From assembly GCF_036227225.1 (NCBI RefSeq), contig NZ_CP109444.1:5809501-5873500 (forward strand): DNA of 64,000 nucleotides. Direction: 5' to 3'. The notes below the pieces were generated by a model that searched no databases, had not been told where the DNA came from, and worked only from the letters and a program-made list of their open reading frames with translations. A program made the position numbers and the translations under genes. The stretch comes from Streptomyces sp. NBC_01478. GTDB taxonomy: Bacteria; Actinomycetota; Actinomycetes; Streptomycetales; Streptomycetaceae. This document shows, one piece after another, positions 17,419 through 25,724 of the stretch (positions within the stretch are counted from its first letter, which is position 1; the number at the start of each line of letters is the position of its first letter).

Positions 17419-18482
17419 GGCCGCGGCTCCTCGTCACCGACGATCAACTCCCCCAGTTCCTGGAGCACTTCGCCCCCGCATCCCAGATACGCGTCCAACT
17501 GCCGGCCCCACAGGAAGTGCCGGTGGACCGGATGGTCCAGGTCCGCCCCCGCCCCGCCGTGCAGATGCTGACCGGTGTGGACGACACGGCTGCCCGCCTC
17601 GGACGCCCACCAGGCGGCCGTCAGCGCGTGCGTGCCGTACGGCAGTCCCGCGTCCCGCCGCCAGGCCGCCTCGTACGCCGTCACCCGTATCGCCTCGATG
17701 TCCATGTGCGCGTCGGCGGCCCGGAGTTGGACCGCCTGCCGGGTGGCCAGCGGGCGCCCGAACTGCTCCCTGGTGTTGACGTGCGTCACGGCCCGGGCGA
17801 GCGAACCCGCGCAGACCCCGGCCTGGAGACCGGCGAACGCGGTGCGGGCGGTGGCCAGAACGTCGGTGTAGGGGGAGAAAGTTGGAGGCAAGGTCGAGGA
17901 GCGGGCGCAGGACCCGAGCCGCTCCGCCGACGCCCCGTCGAGTGTGAGTCGCCCCGCCGACCAGGGTGCCGTCAGCTCGACCGCCTCGACGCCCGCCGCA
18001 TCCGTGACCGGCGTCAGCCACAACTCCCGACGCTCGTCGGCGACAAGCACATGCGTGGCATCGCGCAGCCAGGGCACGACAGGAACCGTCCCGCTCAACT
18101 CGCCCTGCTCGGAGGCCCGTACACCCCCCTGCGCCGGAAACGCCCCGCACACCACCACCGACCCGTCCCCGATCCCCGGCAACAACCGCTCCCGCTGCTC
18201 GGGTGAACCATGGGCCGCCACCGCCAGCAGCCCGTACACACAGGTCGACGCGAACGGCACCTGCGCGGTCGTCCGCCCCTGTTCCTCCAGGAGGAGCACG
18301 AGCCCGAGCAGGCCCAACTCCTCGACGGCGCCCACCAGTCCGGCCGCGCACAGGGCCTTCCACAGCTCGGGGTCGCTGTCCGTGCCGGCCGCCGTGAGCC
18401 GCTCGGGTGTCGCGAGGTCGCCGAAGATCCGGGCGGCGAGGTCACGGGCCGCCGCCTGCTCCTCCGTGGGCGTGAAGTCCAT
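17415..18482 (-). CDS. Acyl-CoA dehydrogenase subunit (FadE28/ChsE1-like)
   Basis: The 355-residue protein is shorter and more divergent than a standard acyl-CoA dehydrogenase: MDFTPTEEQAAARDLAARIF at the start, a degenerate middle domain, and the C-terminal helical domain with THVNTREQFGRPLATRQAVQ and HTGQHLHGGAGADLDHPVHR. Such short, divergent ACADs work as the second subunit of alpha2beta2 enzymes in actinobacterial steroid side-chain degradation. The ATG at 18482 follows the stop of the ChsH2-like gene by one base. An unusual insert, SCARSSTLPPTFSPYTDV, interrupts the segment before the C-terminal domain. The partner is probably the ACAD at 19482. Confidence 0.82.
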   Translation of the reverse strand: MDFTPTEEQAAARDLAARIFGDLATPERLTAAGTDSDPELWKALCAAGLVGAVEELGLLGLVLLLEEQGRTTAQVPFASTCVYGLLAVAAHGSPEQRERLLPGIGDGSVVVCGAFPAQGGVRASEQGELSGTVPVVPWLRDATHVLVADERRELWLTPVTDAAGVEAVELTAPWSAGRLTLDGASAERLGSCARSSTLPPTFSPYTDVLATARTAFAGLQAGVCAGSLARAVTHVNTREQFGRPLATRQAVQLRAADAHMDIEAIRVTAYEAAWRRDAGLPYGTHALTAAWWASEAGSRVVHTGQHLHGGAGADLDHPVHRHFLWGRQLDAYLGCGGEVLQELGELIVGDEEPRP

Positions 18483-18483
18483 G

Positions 18484-19485
18484 TCAGCCCGCCTCGCCCT
18501 CTCGGCCTTCCTGGACCCGGAAGACGGGGAGCACCAGCGCGGCGTCCTCACCGTCATCGTCGTAGCGCCGGAATTCGAGCCGTACCGGCAGCCCGATGCG
18601 GACCTTGTCGTACGGCAGCCCCACCACGTTGCTCACGATCCGCACACCCTCGGCGAGTTCGATCAGGCCGACCGCGTAAGGGCCCGCCGCGCCAGCGGCA
18701 TCATCGGATTCCGTGAAGGCGGGGAAGGGCGGGTGGTGCATCACCACGTACGAGTAGACCGTGCCCTCGCCGCTCGCCTCGACGGTGTCCCAGTCCGGGC
18801 CGCCGCAGGCGTTGCAGCCCGGCAGCCAGGGGTGGCGCAGCGTCCCGCAGTGCGTGCAGCGCTGGATGAGGAGGCGGTGCCGCTCCACGCCCTCCCAGAA
18901 GCCGGCGTTGTCCCGGTTGACGACGGGGCGGGGGCGCCGGGCGCGGGCCCGTTTCTCCTCCGGCTTCCCCTCCGGCTTCCCCTTCGGGCGGGCGGGGGCG
19001 TACTTGAGGATGCGGAAGCGGTGGGTGCCGACGAGGTCCGGGCCGACCCGGACGTCCATGCGCGTCGTGACGAAGTACCCCGTGCCCAGCTTCGTCGTCT
19101 TGCGGTCCGACACCGACTCGATCACCGCGTCGAACGTGACCTCGTCACCCGGCCGCAGGGGCCGTAGATACTCCTGCTCGCAGTCGGTGGCGACCACCGA
19201 GGTGCAGCCCGCCTCGTCGAGGAGGTCGAACAGCTCGTCGTGGGCCCCCGTGCGTCCTGTGCGTCCCGTGTGACCGGAGAGGCCGCCCATGGTCCATGCC
19301 TGGAGCATGGTGGGCGGGGCGATCGCGTCCGGTCCCGTGTACGCCGGATTCGTGTCGCCCATCGCCTCGCACCAGTGCCGGATCATCGGCTCGTTGACCG
19401 GGTCCTTCCCCCTCCCCGCGACGGCGGCCGCACGTCCCTCGTACGTCTTGAGCCGCGCCCCCAGCTCGTCGATCACCGTGCTCAC
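18484..19485 (-). CDS. MaoC-like hydratase fused to DUF35 OB-fold protein (ChsH2-like)
   Basis: The protein has 333 residues in two parts. Residues 1-165 form a hot-dog MaoC-like domain (KDPVNEPMIRHWCEAMGDTN at the start and YLRPLRPGDEVTFDAVIESV later). After an Arg/Lys-rich linker comes a zinc ribbon with two Cys pairs (RCTHCGTLRHPWLPGCNACGG) and an OB-fold (residues 195-325). This fusion is the hallmark of ChsH2, whose N-terminal part makes the enoyl-CoA hydratase with ChsH1 and whose C-terminal DUF35 part binds the Ltp2 aldolase. The GTG start at 19485 overlaps the ACAD stop (GTGA) and has GGGGGAGG upstream. Confidence 0.85.
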   Translation of the reverse strand: MSTVIDELGARLKTYEGRAAAVAGRGKDPVNEPMIRHWCEAMGDTNPAYTGPDAIAPPTMLQAWTMGGLSGHTGRTGRTGAHDELFDLLDEAGCTSVVATDCEQEYLRPLRPGDEVTFDAVIESVSDRKTTKLGTGYFVTTRMDVRVGPDLVGTHRFRILKYAPARPKGKPEGKPEEKRARARRPRPVVNRDNAGFWEGVERHRLLIQRCTHCGTLRHPWLPGCNACGGPDWDTVEASGEGTVYSYVVMHHPPFPAFTESDDAAGAAGPYAVGLIELAEGVRIVSNVVGLPYDKVRIGLPVRLEFRRYDDDGEDAALVLPVFRVQEGREGEAG

Positions 19486-20705
19486 CGCCTCCCCCTCGTC
19501 ATCCCGAGCCGCATCGTCGCGACGATCTCCCGCTGCACCTCGCTCACCCCGCCCCCGAACGTGTTGATCTGCGCCGCCCTGTTCAACCGCTCCAGCTCGC
19601 CGTCCCCGAAGACACCCGGCGATCCCGAACGCACCAGCCCTGCCAGGCCCGTCGAGCCGTCCGGTCCGTTCGATCCGCTCGGTCCGTTCGATCCGGCCGC
19701 CGTCCCGGCGACGTGCTGACATATTCGGTACACCGCCACCGTCGATTCGGTTCCCGCGAATTTCACGCCGCTCGCGTCGCCGGGTGCCAGTCGGCCCGCC
19801 CCCACATCAGCCACCAGACGCCAGTTGAGCAGGCGTGTAGCCGCCAGCCGGGCATGTGCCTCGGCCAACTGGGACCGCACCCACGGCTCGTCGACCCGGC
19901 GCCGCCCCGTCACCGGATCGGGTGTGCGGGCGGCGGTCAGCACGGCCGTGTAGAAGTCCTCGGCCTGCATGCCGGTCGCGGCGAGGGCGACCCGCTCGTG
20001 GTTGAGCTGGTTGGTGATGAGGGACCAGCCCTCGTTCTCCGCACCGACGAGGTTGCCCGCCGGGACCCGGACCCCGTCGTAGTACGTGGCCGTCGTCCGC
20101 TGCCCGCCCACCGTCTCGATCGGCGTCCACGAGAAGCCGGGCGCGTCGGTGGGGACGAGGACGATGGAGATGCCGCGGTGCTTTGGGGCCTCGGGGTCGG
20201 TGCGGCAGGCGAGCCAGATCCAGTCGGCGTTGTGGGCGTTGGAGGTGAAGACCTTCTGCCCGTCGATCAGCCAGCCCCGGCCGTCCTCGCGTACCGCCCG
20301 GGTCCGCAGCGACGCGAGATCCGTGCCGGCCGACGGTTCGCTGTAGCCGATGGCGAAGACGAGTTCCCCGCGCAGGATGCCCGGCAGGAGGGCGGCCTTC
20401 TGTTCCTCGCTGCCGTACTTCATGAGGGTCGGTCCGACGGTGTTCAGGGTGACCATCGAGACGGGTGCGTTCGCCCGGTAGGCCTCGTCGAAGAACACGA
20501 ACTGCTCGTCGGCGCCACGCCCTTGACCGCCGTACTCGACCGGCCAGCCGAGCCCGAGCCAGCCGTCGGCCCCGATGCGGCGCAGCAGGGCCCGCTGCCC
20601 CCGGGGGTCGTCCGCGCCGGGTGGTCCGTCCGGCATCAACTCGGCGAAGTAAGTGCGGAGTTCGGCGCGCAACCGCTGCTGGCGTTCGGTGGGGGCGAGG
20701 TGCAC
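19482..20705 (-). CDS. Acyl-CoA dehydrogenase (FadE29/ChsE2-like)
   Basis: This 407-residue flavoprotein is the first gene of the igr-like operon. It has the ACAD N-terminal helices, the FAD and substrate segment FAIGYSEPSAGTDLASLRTR, the second signature WLIDGQKVFTSNAHNADWIW, and the helical C-terminal domain (LNHERVALAATG; INTFGGGVSEVQREIVA). Together with the smaller ACAD at 17415 it probably makes an alpha2beta2 enzyme that desaturates a branched acyl-CoA. A Gly/Ser/Asn-rich insert (AGSNGPSGSNGPDGS and following) splits the C-terminal domain near residue 345, at a site where the DNA holds a short tandem repeat. An inverted repeat at 20768 lies about 65 bp upstream. Confidence 0.87.
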   Translation of the reverse strand: MHLAPTERQQRLRAELRTYFAELMPDGPPGADDPRGQRALLRRIGADGWLGLGWPVEYGGQGRGADEQFVFFDEAYRANAPVSMVTLNTVGPTLMKYGSEEQKAALLPGILRGELVFAIGYSEPSAGTDLASLRTRAVREDGRGWLIDGQKVFTSNAHNADWIWLACRTDPEAPKHRGISIVLVPTDAPGFSWTPIETVGGQRTTATYYDGVRVPAGNLVGAENEGWSLITNQLNHERVALAATGMQAEDFYTAVLTAARTPDPVTGRRRVDEPWVRSQLAEAHARLAATRLLNWRLVADVGAGRLAPGDASGVKFAGTESTVAVYRICQHVAGTAAGSNGPSGSNGPDGSTGLAGLVRSGSPGVFGDGELERLNRAAQINTFGGGVSEVQREIVATMRLGMTRGRR

Positions 20706-20767
20706 GACGGCGGACCTCCGTGGCGTCGTAGTCGTCGTAGCTGTCTTAGTCGTACGGACGAGGGTTT

Positions 20768-20782
20768 CTGACTGTCCGTCAG
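20768..20782. promoter_or_regulatory. Inverted repeat upstream of the igr-like operon
   Basis: CTGACTGTCCGTCAG has perfect 5-bp arms around TGTCC and lies about 63 bp before the first start codon. It does not match the KstR or KstR2 sites known from steroid regulons. A TetR-type regulator acting in trans is the likely binder. Confidence 0.55.
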
Positions 20783-20969
20783 ATGACGTGCACTGTCAAG
20801 GTCGTTACCGCACGGGCGGCCTGCCGCCCGGGCACGCGCGCGTGGTGCACGAAAAACGCCTGCGCGGCGGCACCGAAGCACCACCGCACAGACGCGTTAC
20901 GACCCCTTGGAGCACACCTCGAACGCCCTCACACACCCCCGCGCATCCCCGCGCGGAAGTCGGGCCCCG

Positions 20970-21281
20970 CTACCAGAAGTTGGCGAAGTTGACGGCGACG
21001 TTCTCGTTTCCCTGGTTGATGGCGGTGAACGCGGAACCGTTGACCTGGGCGGTGTTGCTCTGGTTCGAGGCCCCCGAGCCGACCGCCTGCTGCTGTGTGG
21101 TGGACGAGTTGCCCTTGTTGTCGTGCCCGACCCCGCTCCCGCTGACGGTCGCCACACCCGCGTTCGATCCGTTGCCCGCGATGGCGCCGTTGTCCGCCGC
21201 CGCGACGCCGGTGAAGAGGGCGGCTGCCAGCGGAAGGGCGGAGACGGCGGCGATGACGCGGGCGGTACGGATGCTTGCCAT
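20970..21281 (-). CDS. Small secreted Asn/Gly/Ser-rich protein
   Basis: The protein has 103 residues, with a clear ribosome binding site (GGAGGAACA) before the ATG at 21281. A Sec signal peptide (about 1-28, ending GVAAADNG) precedes a polar mature chain with VATVSGSGVGHDNKGNSST, TQQQAVGSGASNQSNTAQV and NGSAFTAINQGNENVAVNFA. There is no Cys. The alternating Gly, Asn, Ser and hydrophobic residues recall cell-surface or amyloid-prone streptomycete proteins, but it is not a chaplin or rodlin by sequence. It is probably exported and may associate with the cell surface; function is unknown. It stands alone, and 370 bp of DNA upstream separate it from the next gene. Confidence 0.75.
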   Translation of the reverse strand: MASIRTARVIAAVSALPLAAALFTGVAAADNGAIAGNGSNAGVATVSGSGVGHDNKGNSSTTQQQAVGSGASNQSNTAQVNGSAFTAINQGNENVAVNFANFW

Positions 21282-21650
21282 GTTGTTCCTCCAGAACAGG
21301 GTACGTACCGGCTCCGTAGCCGGACGCACACGAACTACAGCTTCAAGTACGGCTTCTACCAAGGCAGTTGGCCGACCGCCTCGGTGTTGTGCACGACGTC
21401 GCGAGATCAGAGTTGCCCACCGAATCCCCGGCGAACCAGAGCGGAAGCGGTTATTCCCCCTGAAGCGTGATGACAAGTCGATAAACCCCTTTGGTTGCAC
21501 ATAAGCCACCATCAGTCGCAGTACGGACAGCTCACCCCAGACGCCCCAAGGGGCGAAGCGTTCCTCCACAATTCCGGCCCATCACCCCGCTTCGGCGAGT
21601 CGCGACCTCCCCCTCTTCCCTTTTTCGAACACTCGTACGAACATGGAGGC
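21282..21650. other. Intergenic region, divergent promoters expected
   Basis: This stretch separates the leftward secreted protein from the rightward primase-polymerase gene. It has lower GC than its surroundings in the middle (around 21330-21500) and must hold both promoters. No convincing inverted repeat, RNA or reading frame of its own was seen. Confidence 0.5.
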
Positions 21651-22535
21651 ATGGCCACCACCGACCGGCAGGCCACAACGCTGGCCCTCGCACACGCCCT
21701 GTCAGCCGCCGAACGCGGACTGGCCGTGATCCCCCTGTCCCGGACGAAACTCCCGGCCCTGCGCTCACCGCACCGTGACGCCTCCGACCTCGACCCCGAC
21801 CCCGTGGGGGTGCCCTGCCACGGCGAGTGCGGACGCCTCGGCCACGGGGTGTACGACGCCTCGACCGACCCGGCGCGCATCCGCGAACTGTTCGCCGCCG
21901 CCCCCTGGGCCACCGGCTACGGCATCGCGTGCGGACTGCCGCCGTACAACCTGATCGGCATCGACCTCGACACCAAGACCGGTACGGACTCCTCGTCCGC
22001 CCTGCGCGAACTCGCCCTCCGCCACCTGTTCACGATCCCCGAGACGGTCGTCGTCCTGACCCCCAGCGGCGGCCGCCACCTCTGGCTCAGCGGCCCGCCC
22101 GACGTGGTCGTCCCCAACTCCGCGAGCCGGCTCGCCCCCGGCATCGACATCCGCGGCGCCGGCGGCTACCTCGTCGGCCCCGGCTCCCGCACCGACCACG
22201 GCCTCTACGGCGCCGCCCCGGCCACCGCCCACCTCGCACCGGCCCCCTGCCCACCCTCACTCCTACGCCTGCTCCTCCCTCCACCCCGCACCAACCACCC
22301 CACCCCCACCTCGACCGGCCAACACGGCCAGGGCCTGGTCCAGTTCGTCCTGGCCGCCCACGAGGGCCAACGCAACACCCGCCTCTTCTGGGCGGCCTGC
22401 CGCGCCTACGAGAACGACATCGGCCCCGCACTGATCGACCCCCTGGTCGAGGCGGCCCTGGGCACGGGTCTCTCCGAGAGGGAGGCCCGGGCGACTATCG
22501 CGTCGGCGGCGCGGATGACGGGGCATCGGCCTTGA
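21651..22535 (+). CDS. Bifunctional DNA primase/polymerase (Prim-Pol) domain protein
   Basis: The 294-residue protein carries the N-terminal Prim-Pol (AEP) domain used by plasmid and phage replicases: ALSAAERGLAVIPLSRTKLP at the start, the catalytic acidic pair in LIGIDLDTKTG, the LTPSGGRHLWL strand with its His, and GIDIRGAGGYLVGPGS. After a Pro-rich linker, a short helical domain ends GLSEREARATIASAARM. No helicase part is fused. Standalone forms like this are widespread in Streptomyces chromosomes and their role is not established. The ATG at 21651 is chosen by the MATTDRQATTLALAHAL lead; GGAGG lies almost on top of it, so translation may be weak. Confidence 0.78.
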   Translation: MATTDRQATTLALAHALSAAERGLAVIPLSRTKLPALRSPHRDASDLDPDPVGVPCHGECGRLGHGVYDASTDPARIRELFAAAPWATGYGIACGLPPYNLIGIDLDTKTGTDSSSALRELALRHLFTIPETVVVLTPSGGRHLWLSGPPDVVVPNSASRLAPGIDIRGAGGYLVGPGSRTDHGLYGAAPATAHLAPAPCPPSLLRLLLPPPRTNHPTPTSTGQHGQGLVQFVLAAHEGQRNTRLFWAACRAYENDIGPALIDPLVEAALGTGLSEREARATIASAARMTGHRP

Positions 22536-22645
22536 ACTCGGCGAACTCGGCGAACTCCGCGAACTCGGCGGTGTGGGCTGCCGGTTGGGGTTCGGGTCCG
22601 CCACCTCGCCCCGATCACGGGACCACGACGGGGGATGATCCCCTC

Positions 22646-22792
22646 ATGCGCATACAAGGAGAGGTCCGCCGGCTCCATTGGACCCGCTGGACCCGCTGGG
22701 TCCTGTGGGGGCTGTGGCTTGCCTGTCTGGCGTTCATCATCTGGTTCGTCACGGAGGCGATCACGCTGTTCCTCCAGGCCGAATCCTGGTGA
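22646..22792 (+). CDS. Small single-pass membrane protein
   Basis: The protein has only 48 residues: a basic Trp-rich lead (MRIQGEVRRLHWTRWTRW), then one hydrophobic helix (VLWGLWLACLAFIIWFVTEA) and a short tail. The ATG at 22646 has GGGGGA upstream. Codon use is normal for the genome. It lies just outside the integrative element, next to the displaced tRNA 3' end, so it was the gene downstream of tRNA-Ser before the element came in. Function is unknown. Confidence 0.55.
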   Translation: MRIQGEVRRLHWTRWTRWVLWGLWLACLAFIIWFVTEAITLFLQAESW

Positions 22793-22800
22793 CACGACAC

Positions 22801-22833
22801 GAGCCCCTGACCGTCTTCGCTGGTCAGGGGCTC
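22801..22833 (-). terminator. Original tRNA-Ser terminator, now stranded at attL
   Basis: GAGCCCCTGACC pairs perfectly with GGTCAGGGGCTC around a 9-base loop. It sits 8 bp beyond the displaced tRNA 3' end, exactly as the copy at 36035 sits relative to the functional tRNA. Confidence 0.75.
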
Positions 22834-22840
22834 TCATCCG

Positions 22841-22899
22841 GCGGTGGGTGTGGGATTTGAACCCACGGTCACATCGCTGCGACGACGGTTTTCAAGACC
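22841..22899 (-). repeat. attL: 59-bp direct repeat of the tRNA-Ser(TGA) 3' half
   Basis: These 59 bp are identical to 36076-36134 and comprise the tRNA-Ser sequence from the anticodon stem through the discriminator. Beyond 22899 the tRNA match ends abruptly, so this is only the displaced 3' part. It lies 38 bp from the integrase stop, the usual int-att arrangement. Confidence 0.93.
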
Positions 22900-22936
22900 T
22901 TTCACCGATCATGGGCGGTGAGGTCTCCGCCGCAGG

Positions 22937-24115
22937 TCAGACGGGTACGAGTGCCCCCGCCAAGCCGTCGTCATCGTCGTCGTGCCCGCTACGTGCCCCA
23001 TGGTCGTGGTCGTGCCCGTTGACCCACGCGTCCGAGGCTTCGGCCACCTGATCATCGCGGCCAGCGACCGGACGGGCGTAGTGCCGAGTGGTCACGCTCG
23101 CGTTCGAGTGTCCCAGGCGATGAGCGGCCGTCATGACACCGTACCTGTCGGCTACCCAAGTCCCGTGCGAGGCCCGGAGATCGTGCGGGGTCACGTCGGT
23201 GAGGCCGGCCGCCGACACGGCCGGGTCGAAGTAGGCCTTGCGCCACTGGTTGTAGTGCAGAGGCTTGCCCGCAGCCGTGGTGAACAGCAGCGCACGGCCA
23301 TCGTCCGGCAGGGTCTCCAGGTGCTTCCCGAGCCGTTTCGCGAGGGTGGGCGCCACGCGCAGTAGACGCTTCTGGTGGGACTTCGGGGTGTCGAAGACCA
23401 GGGCGCCGTTCGCCTCAGCGAGGTTCTCGTCAACCAGCACCGTGCCGCCCGTGACGTCGACATCATCGCGGCGCAGTGCGAAGCCCTCACCCACCCGGAG
23501 GCCGGCGAAGGCCAGGAGCGCGATCAGCAGGTCATGCGGCTTGTCGGCATTCCGCACGACGCGTGAGGCTTCGAGCGGCGTCAGGATGTGCGGCTCGGTC
23601 TGCGGCATCCGAGGTAGACGCACGCCCCTGCAAGGTGTCTGCGCGATCAGGTCGTTATCGACCGCCGAGGCCATGACCTGCGACAGCACCCGGTACGCCT
23701 GCCGGATGCGCGACGGGCTGAGCCCCCTCGTTCGCATCTGCGCGACCCATTCCGTCACGGTGATCGGCCGCAGGCTCGACAGCTCACGGTCTCCAAGCGC
23801 CGGGTTGATCAGCGAGTTGATCAGCGACCGGTACGAAGCCTGTGTCTTGTGCTTGAGCTGCGGTGACACAGCCGCCAGCCAACGAGCCGACCAGTCCCGG
23901 ACCGTCGTCTGCCCTTCGACGGGATCGATCCAACGGCCGTCTTCGATCTCGATGCGCTTCTTTGCCAGCCACCGGTCAGCGTCCGTGGTCGTGGCGAACG
24001 TGCGGTCGGCAGGCCGCAAGACGCCGTCAGGCCCCGGGTAGCGAGCCTGGTACCGCCCTGAGGGCAGCTTCCGAATCCTGCCGAAGCCACGGCGAGACTT
24101 GCGCTTCCCCGCCAT
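22937..24115 (-). CDS. int: Tyrosine recombinase integrase
   Basis: The 392-residue protein has an AP2-like N-terminal arm-binding segment (LPSGRYQARYPGPDG), an SAM-like core-binding domain (about 65-165) and a tyrosine recombinase catalytic domain. The catalytic residues are visible: Arg in AFAGLRVGEGF, HxLR in TPHDLRASHG, and the GH...Y set in RLGHSNASVTTRHYA. The tail is His/Asp-rich (HDHDHGARSGHDDDDD). It integrates and excises the element at the 59-bp tRNA-Ser att core. Its ATG overlaps the xis stop by one base (TGATG), so int is coupled to xis and repSA and is made when the replication operon is on. Confidence 0.95.
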   Translation of the reverse strand: MAGKRKSRRGFGRIRKLPSGRYQARYPGPDGVLRPADRTFATTTDADRWLAKKRIEIEDGRWIDPVEGQTTVRDWSARWLAAVSPQLKHKTQASYRSLINSLINPALGDRELSSLRPITVTEWVAQMRTRGLSPSRIRQAYRVLSQVMASAVDNDLIAQTPCRGVRLPRMPQTEPHILTPLEASRVVRNADKPHDLLIALLAFAGLRVGEGFALRRDDVDVTGGTVLVDENLAEANGALVFDTPKSHQKRLLRVAPTLAKRLGKHLETLPDDGRALLFTTAAGKPLHYNQWRKAYFDPAVSAAGLTDVTPHDLRASHGTWVADRYGVMTAAHRLGHSNASVTTRHYARPVAGRDDQVAEASDAWVNGHDHDHGARSGHDDDDDGLAGALVPV

Positions 24116-24327
24116 CAGGCAGCACTCCTAAGGCCTGTCGGTCGGAGGACGACCGGTTCCACGGTGTTCGCGGCGATGTACTCGTCCAGCACGCGTTCCG
24201 AGATGCGGACGTTGCGACCGACCTTGACGAAGGCGATGCGGCGTTCTTCGATCAGCCGACGAGGGAAGCGGACGCCTGTGCCAAGGCGAGTGGCAACCTG
24301 CTTGACATCCAAGAGTTGATCAGCCAT
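24115..24327 (-). CDS. xis: Excisionase (MerR-like helix-turn-helix)
   Basis: The 70-residue protein has a winged helix-turn-helix of the excisionase type: LLDVKQVATRLGTGVRFPRR, then RIAFVKVGRNVRISERVLDEYIAAN. It binds and bends att DNA so that the integrase runs in the excision direction. The ATG at 24327 overlaps the repSA stop by one base, with GGGGGAG upstream; two GTG codons just before it are alternative starts. Like the pSAM2 counterpart it sits between repSA and int, coupling replication to excision. Confidence 0.88.
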   Translation of the reverse strand: MADQLLDVKQVATRLGTGVRFPRRLIEERRIAFVKVGRNVRISERVLDEYIAANTVEPVVLRPTGLRSAA

Positions 24328-25724
24328 CACCACTCCCCCTCTGTGCCAGGGTCGGGCAAATCTGCGAGGGCTTCGCGCGCGGTCTCGCGGTTGAGTTGGA
24401 TGTCCCGGCGGATATTGGCCGCGAGCCAGGATTCGCCGGGGGTGTAGCCGTGGCCGGCGTAGGTCCAGTGGGCGAGGGTGAGCGTGGTTGCCTCCGGGTG
24501 GTCGTCGGGGTCGGGCAGGCCGAGGGCTTCGCGGTGTTGGGCTGCGCGGTAGTCGGCGCGGACCTGTCTCAGGGCGCCCAGGGTGGTCGAGTAGCTGCGG
24601 GACTTGGTGGAGAAGTGGCCGCGGAAGCCGAGCATGTGGGCCCAGTCCCGGAGCTTGCGGTCCGGGTAGAGCGCGTGCAGGTCGAGGCAGGCCTCAATGA
24701 GCCGGCGGGGGTGGTCGGGCACGTCGAGCAGCACGAGGGCTTCCTTGTTGCCGATCCGGCGGTCGACCGTGCCCGTGGTCTCGGCCGCCTTGGTGGCGTA
24801 CTTGGCGACGTAGGAGGCCACGGCCGCTTCGGTGATCTCCTCTCCGTGGCCGAAGGCTCCGATCGGCTGGACATCGAGCTGTGTGCCCCACCGCAGCGTG
24901 CGGGCCGGCTCATCCCCGGATGGGTCGACGTCGACCGCGACGCGGGCGGCCGCGGCACGGATCGCACCATCGAGCAGGTCGAGCGTGGCCCAGGCCGGCG
25001 GTGGACTGTCGGGCCCGTCTGGTCCGTCGAAGCGAATCACCGCGTGGAAGTGGACGGCACCGCGCTTCTGGTACTCGGCGACCTTGCCGAACGCCACGCG
25101 GGACTGTTCGCGAGCGTCCTTCTGCGTGAGACCAGCACGCTTGGCGATCTCACGGCGCAGGTAGATCGTGAAGTAGCGCCACAGGTCGGAGGCGTGGTTG
25201 TTCCACAGCACCGCGCCCGCGTAGTCGTACGTCGTCGAGTCGAGCGGGGCGCCGAGTTCGGGAGCGTCCTCACCGTGGCGCTGCCCGCAGCGGCACGGCC
25301 GGTTACCGGGGCGGTTGTGGACAGGGCCGAACGAGGGCGCGGTGAGGGTGGCGAAGACGCGGGGGTGGTCGCGGATCGTGTGCGGGGTGCCCTTGGCGGG
25401 GTCTCCGACGAGTCCGGCGCGAATGAGGTGGTAGGTGTCGCCCGCGTAGGTCCAGGCGCACGCGGGGCAGCGGGAAGCGCGGCGGTTGCCGCACGCGATC
25501 CGGAGCATGCCGCCGGGCTCGTTCTCGGTCGTGTAGGCGTACAGGATCGTCTTGGTGGTCGGGTCGATGGTCTTGGTTGCGCCGGCGAGGCGGATCGGGT
25601 CGGAGCAGCCTCCGGTGCGGCGGATCTGGTCCTGCCAGCGGTCGAAGTGGGCCGAGCCGGCCACCCTCAGCACGTCGGTGAGGGTGGCCGGGTCGAGTCC
25701 CGCCAGGGTGGCGGTGTCGGTCAC
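24327..25724 (-). CDS. repSA: RepSA-type rolling-circle replication initiator
   Basis: The 465-residue protein matches the AICE RepSA family. A zinc-binding segment (ACGNRRASRCPACAW) and a second Cys cluster (RPCRCGQRHG) precede the HUH nuclease motif GAVHFHAVIRFDGPDG. The nicking tyrosine is in the YVAKYATKAAETTG helix. It would nick the double-strand origin of the excised circle and start rolling-circle replication. The GTG start at 25724 overlaps the methyltransferase stop (GTGA). The order repSA-xis-int is that of pSAM2, where the pra product switches this operon on. No separate origin was identified; in this family it can lie within or beside the gene. Confidence 0.9.
   Translation of the reverse strand: MTDTATLAGLDPATLTDVLRVAGSAHFDRWQDQIRRTGGCSDPIRLAGATKTIDPTTKTILYAYTTENEPGGMLRIACGNRRASRCPACAWTYAGDTYHLIRAGLVGDPAKGTPHTIRDHPRVFATLTAPSFGPVHNRPGNRPCRCGQRHGEDAPELGAPLDSTTYDYAGAVLWNNHASDLWRYFTIYLRREIAKRAGLTQKDAREQSRVAFGKVAEYQKRGAVHFHAVIRFDGPDGPDSPPPAWATLDLLDGAIRAAAARVAVDVDPSGDEPARTLRWGTQLDVQPIGAFGHGEEITEAAVASYVAKYATKAAETTGTVDRRIGNKEALVLLDVPDHPRRLIEACLDLHALYPDRKLRDWAHMLGFRGHFSTKSRSYSTTLGALRQVRADYRAAQHREALGLPDPDDHPEATTLTLAHWTYAGHGYTPGESWLAANIRRDIQLNRETAREALADLPDPGTEGEW

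Noticed and set aside
20768..20782. A KstR or KstR2 steroid-regulon operator
   Set aside because: The inverted repeat CTGAC-N5-GTCAG does not match the published core of either site, so only a generic TetR-type operator is claimed.
22841..22899. A second tRNA-Ser gene
   Set aside because: Only the 3' part matches; the 5' acceptor, D arm and part of the anticodon stem are missing, so it is an att site.
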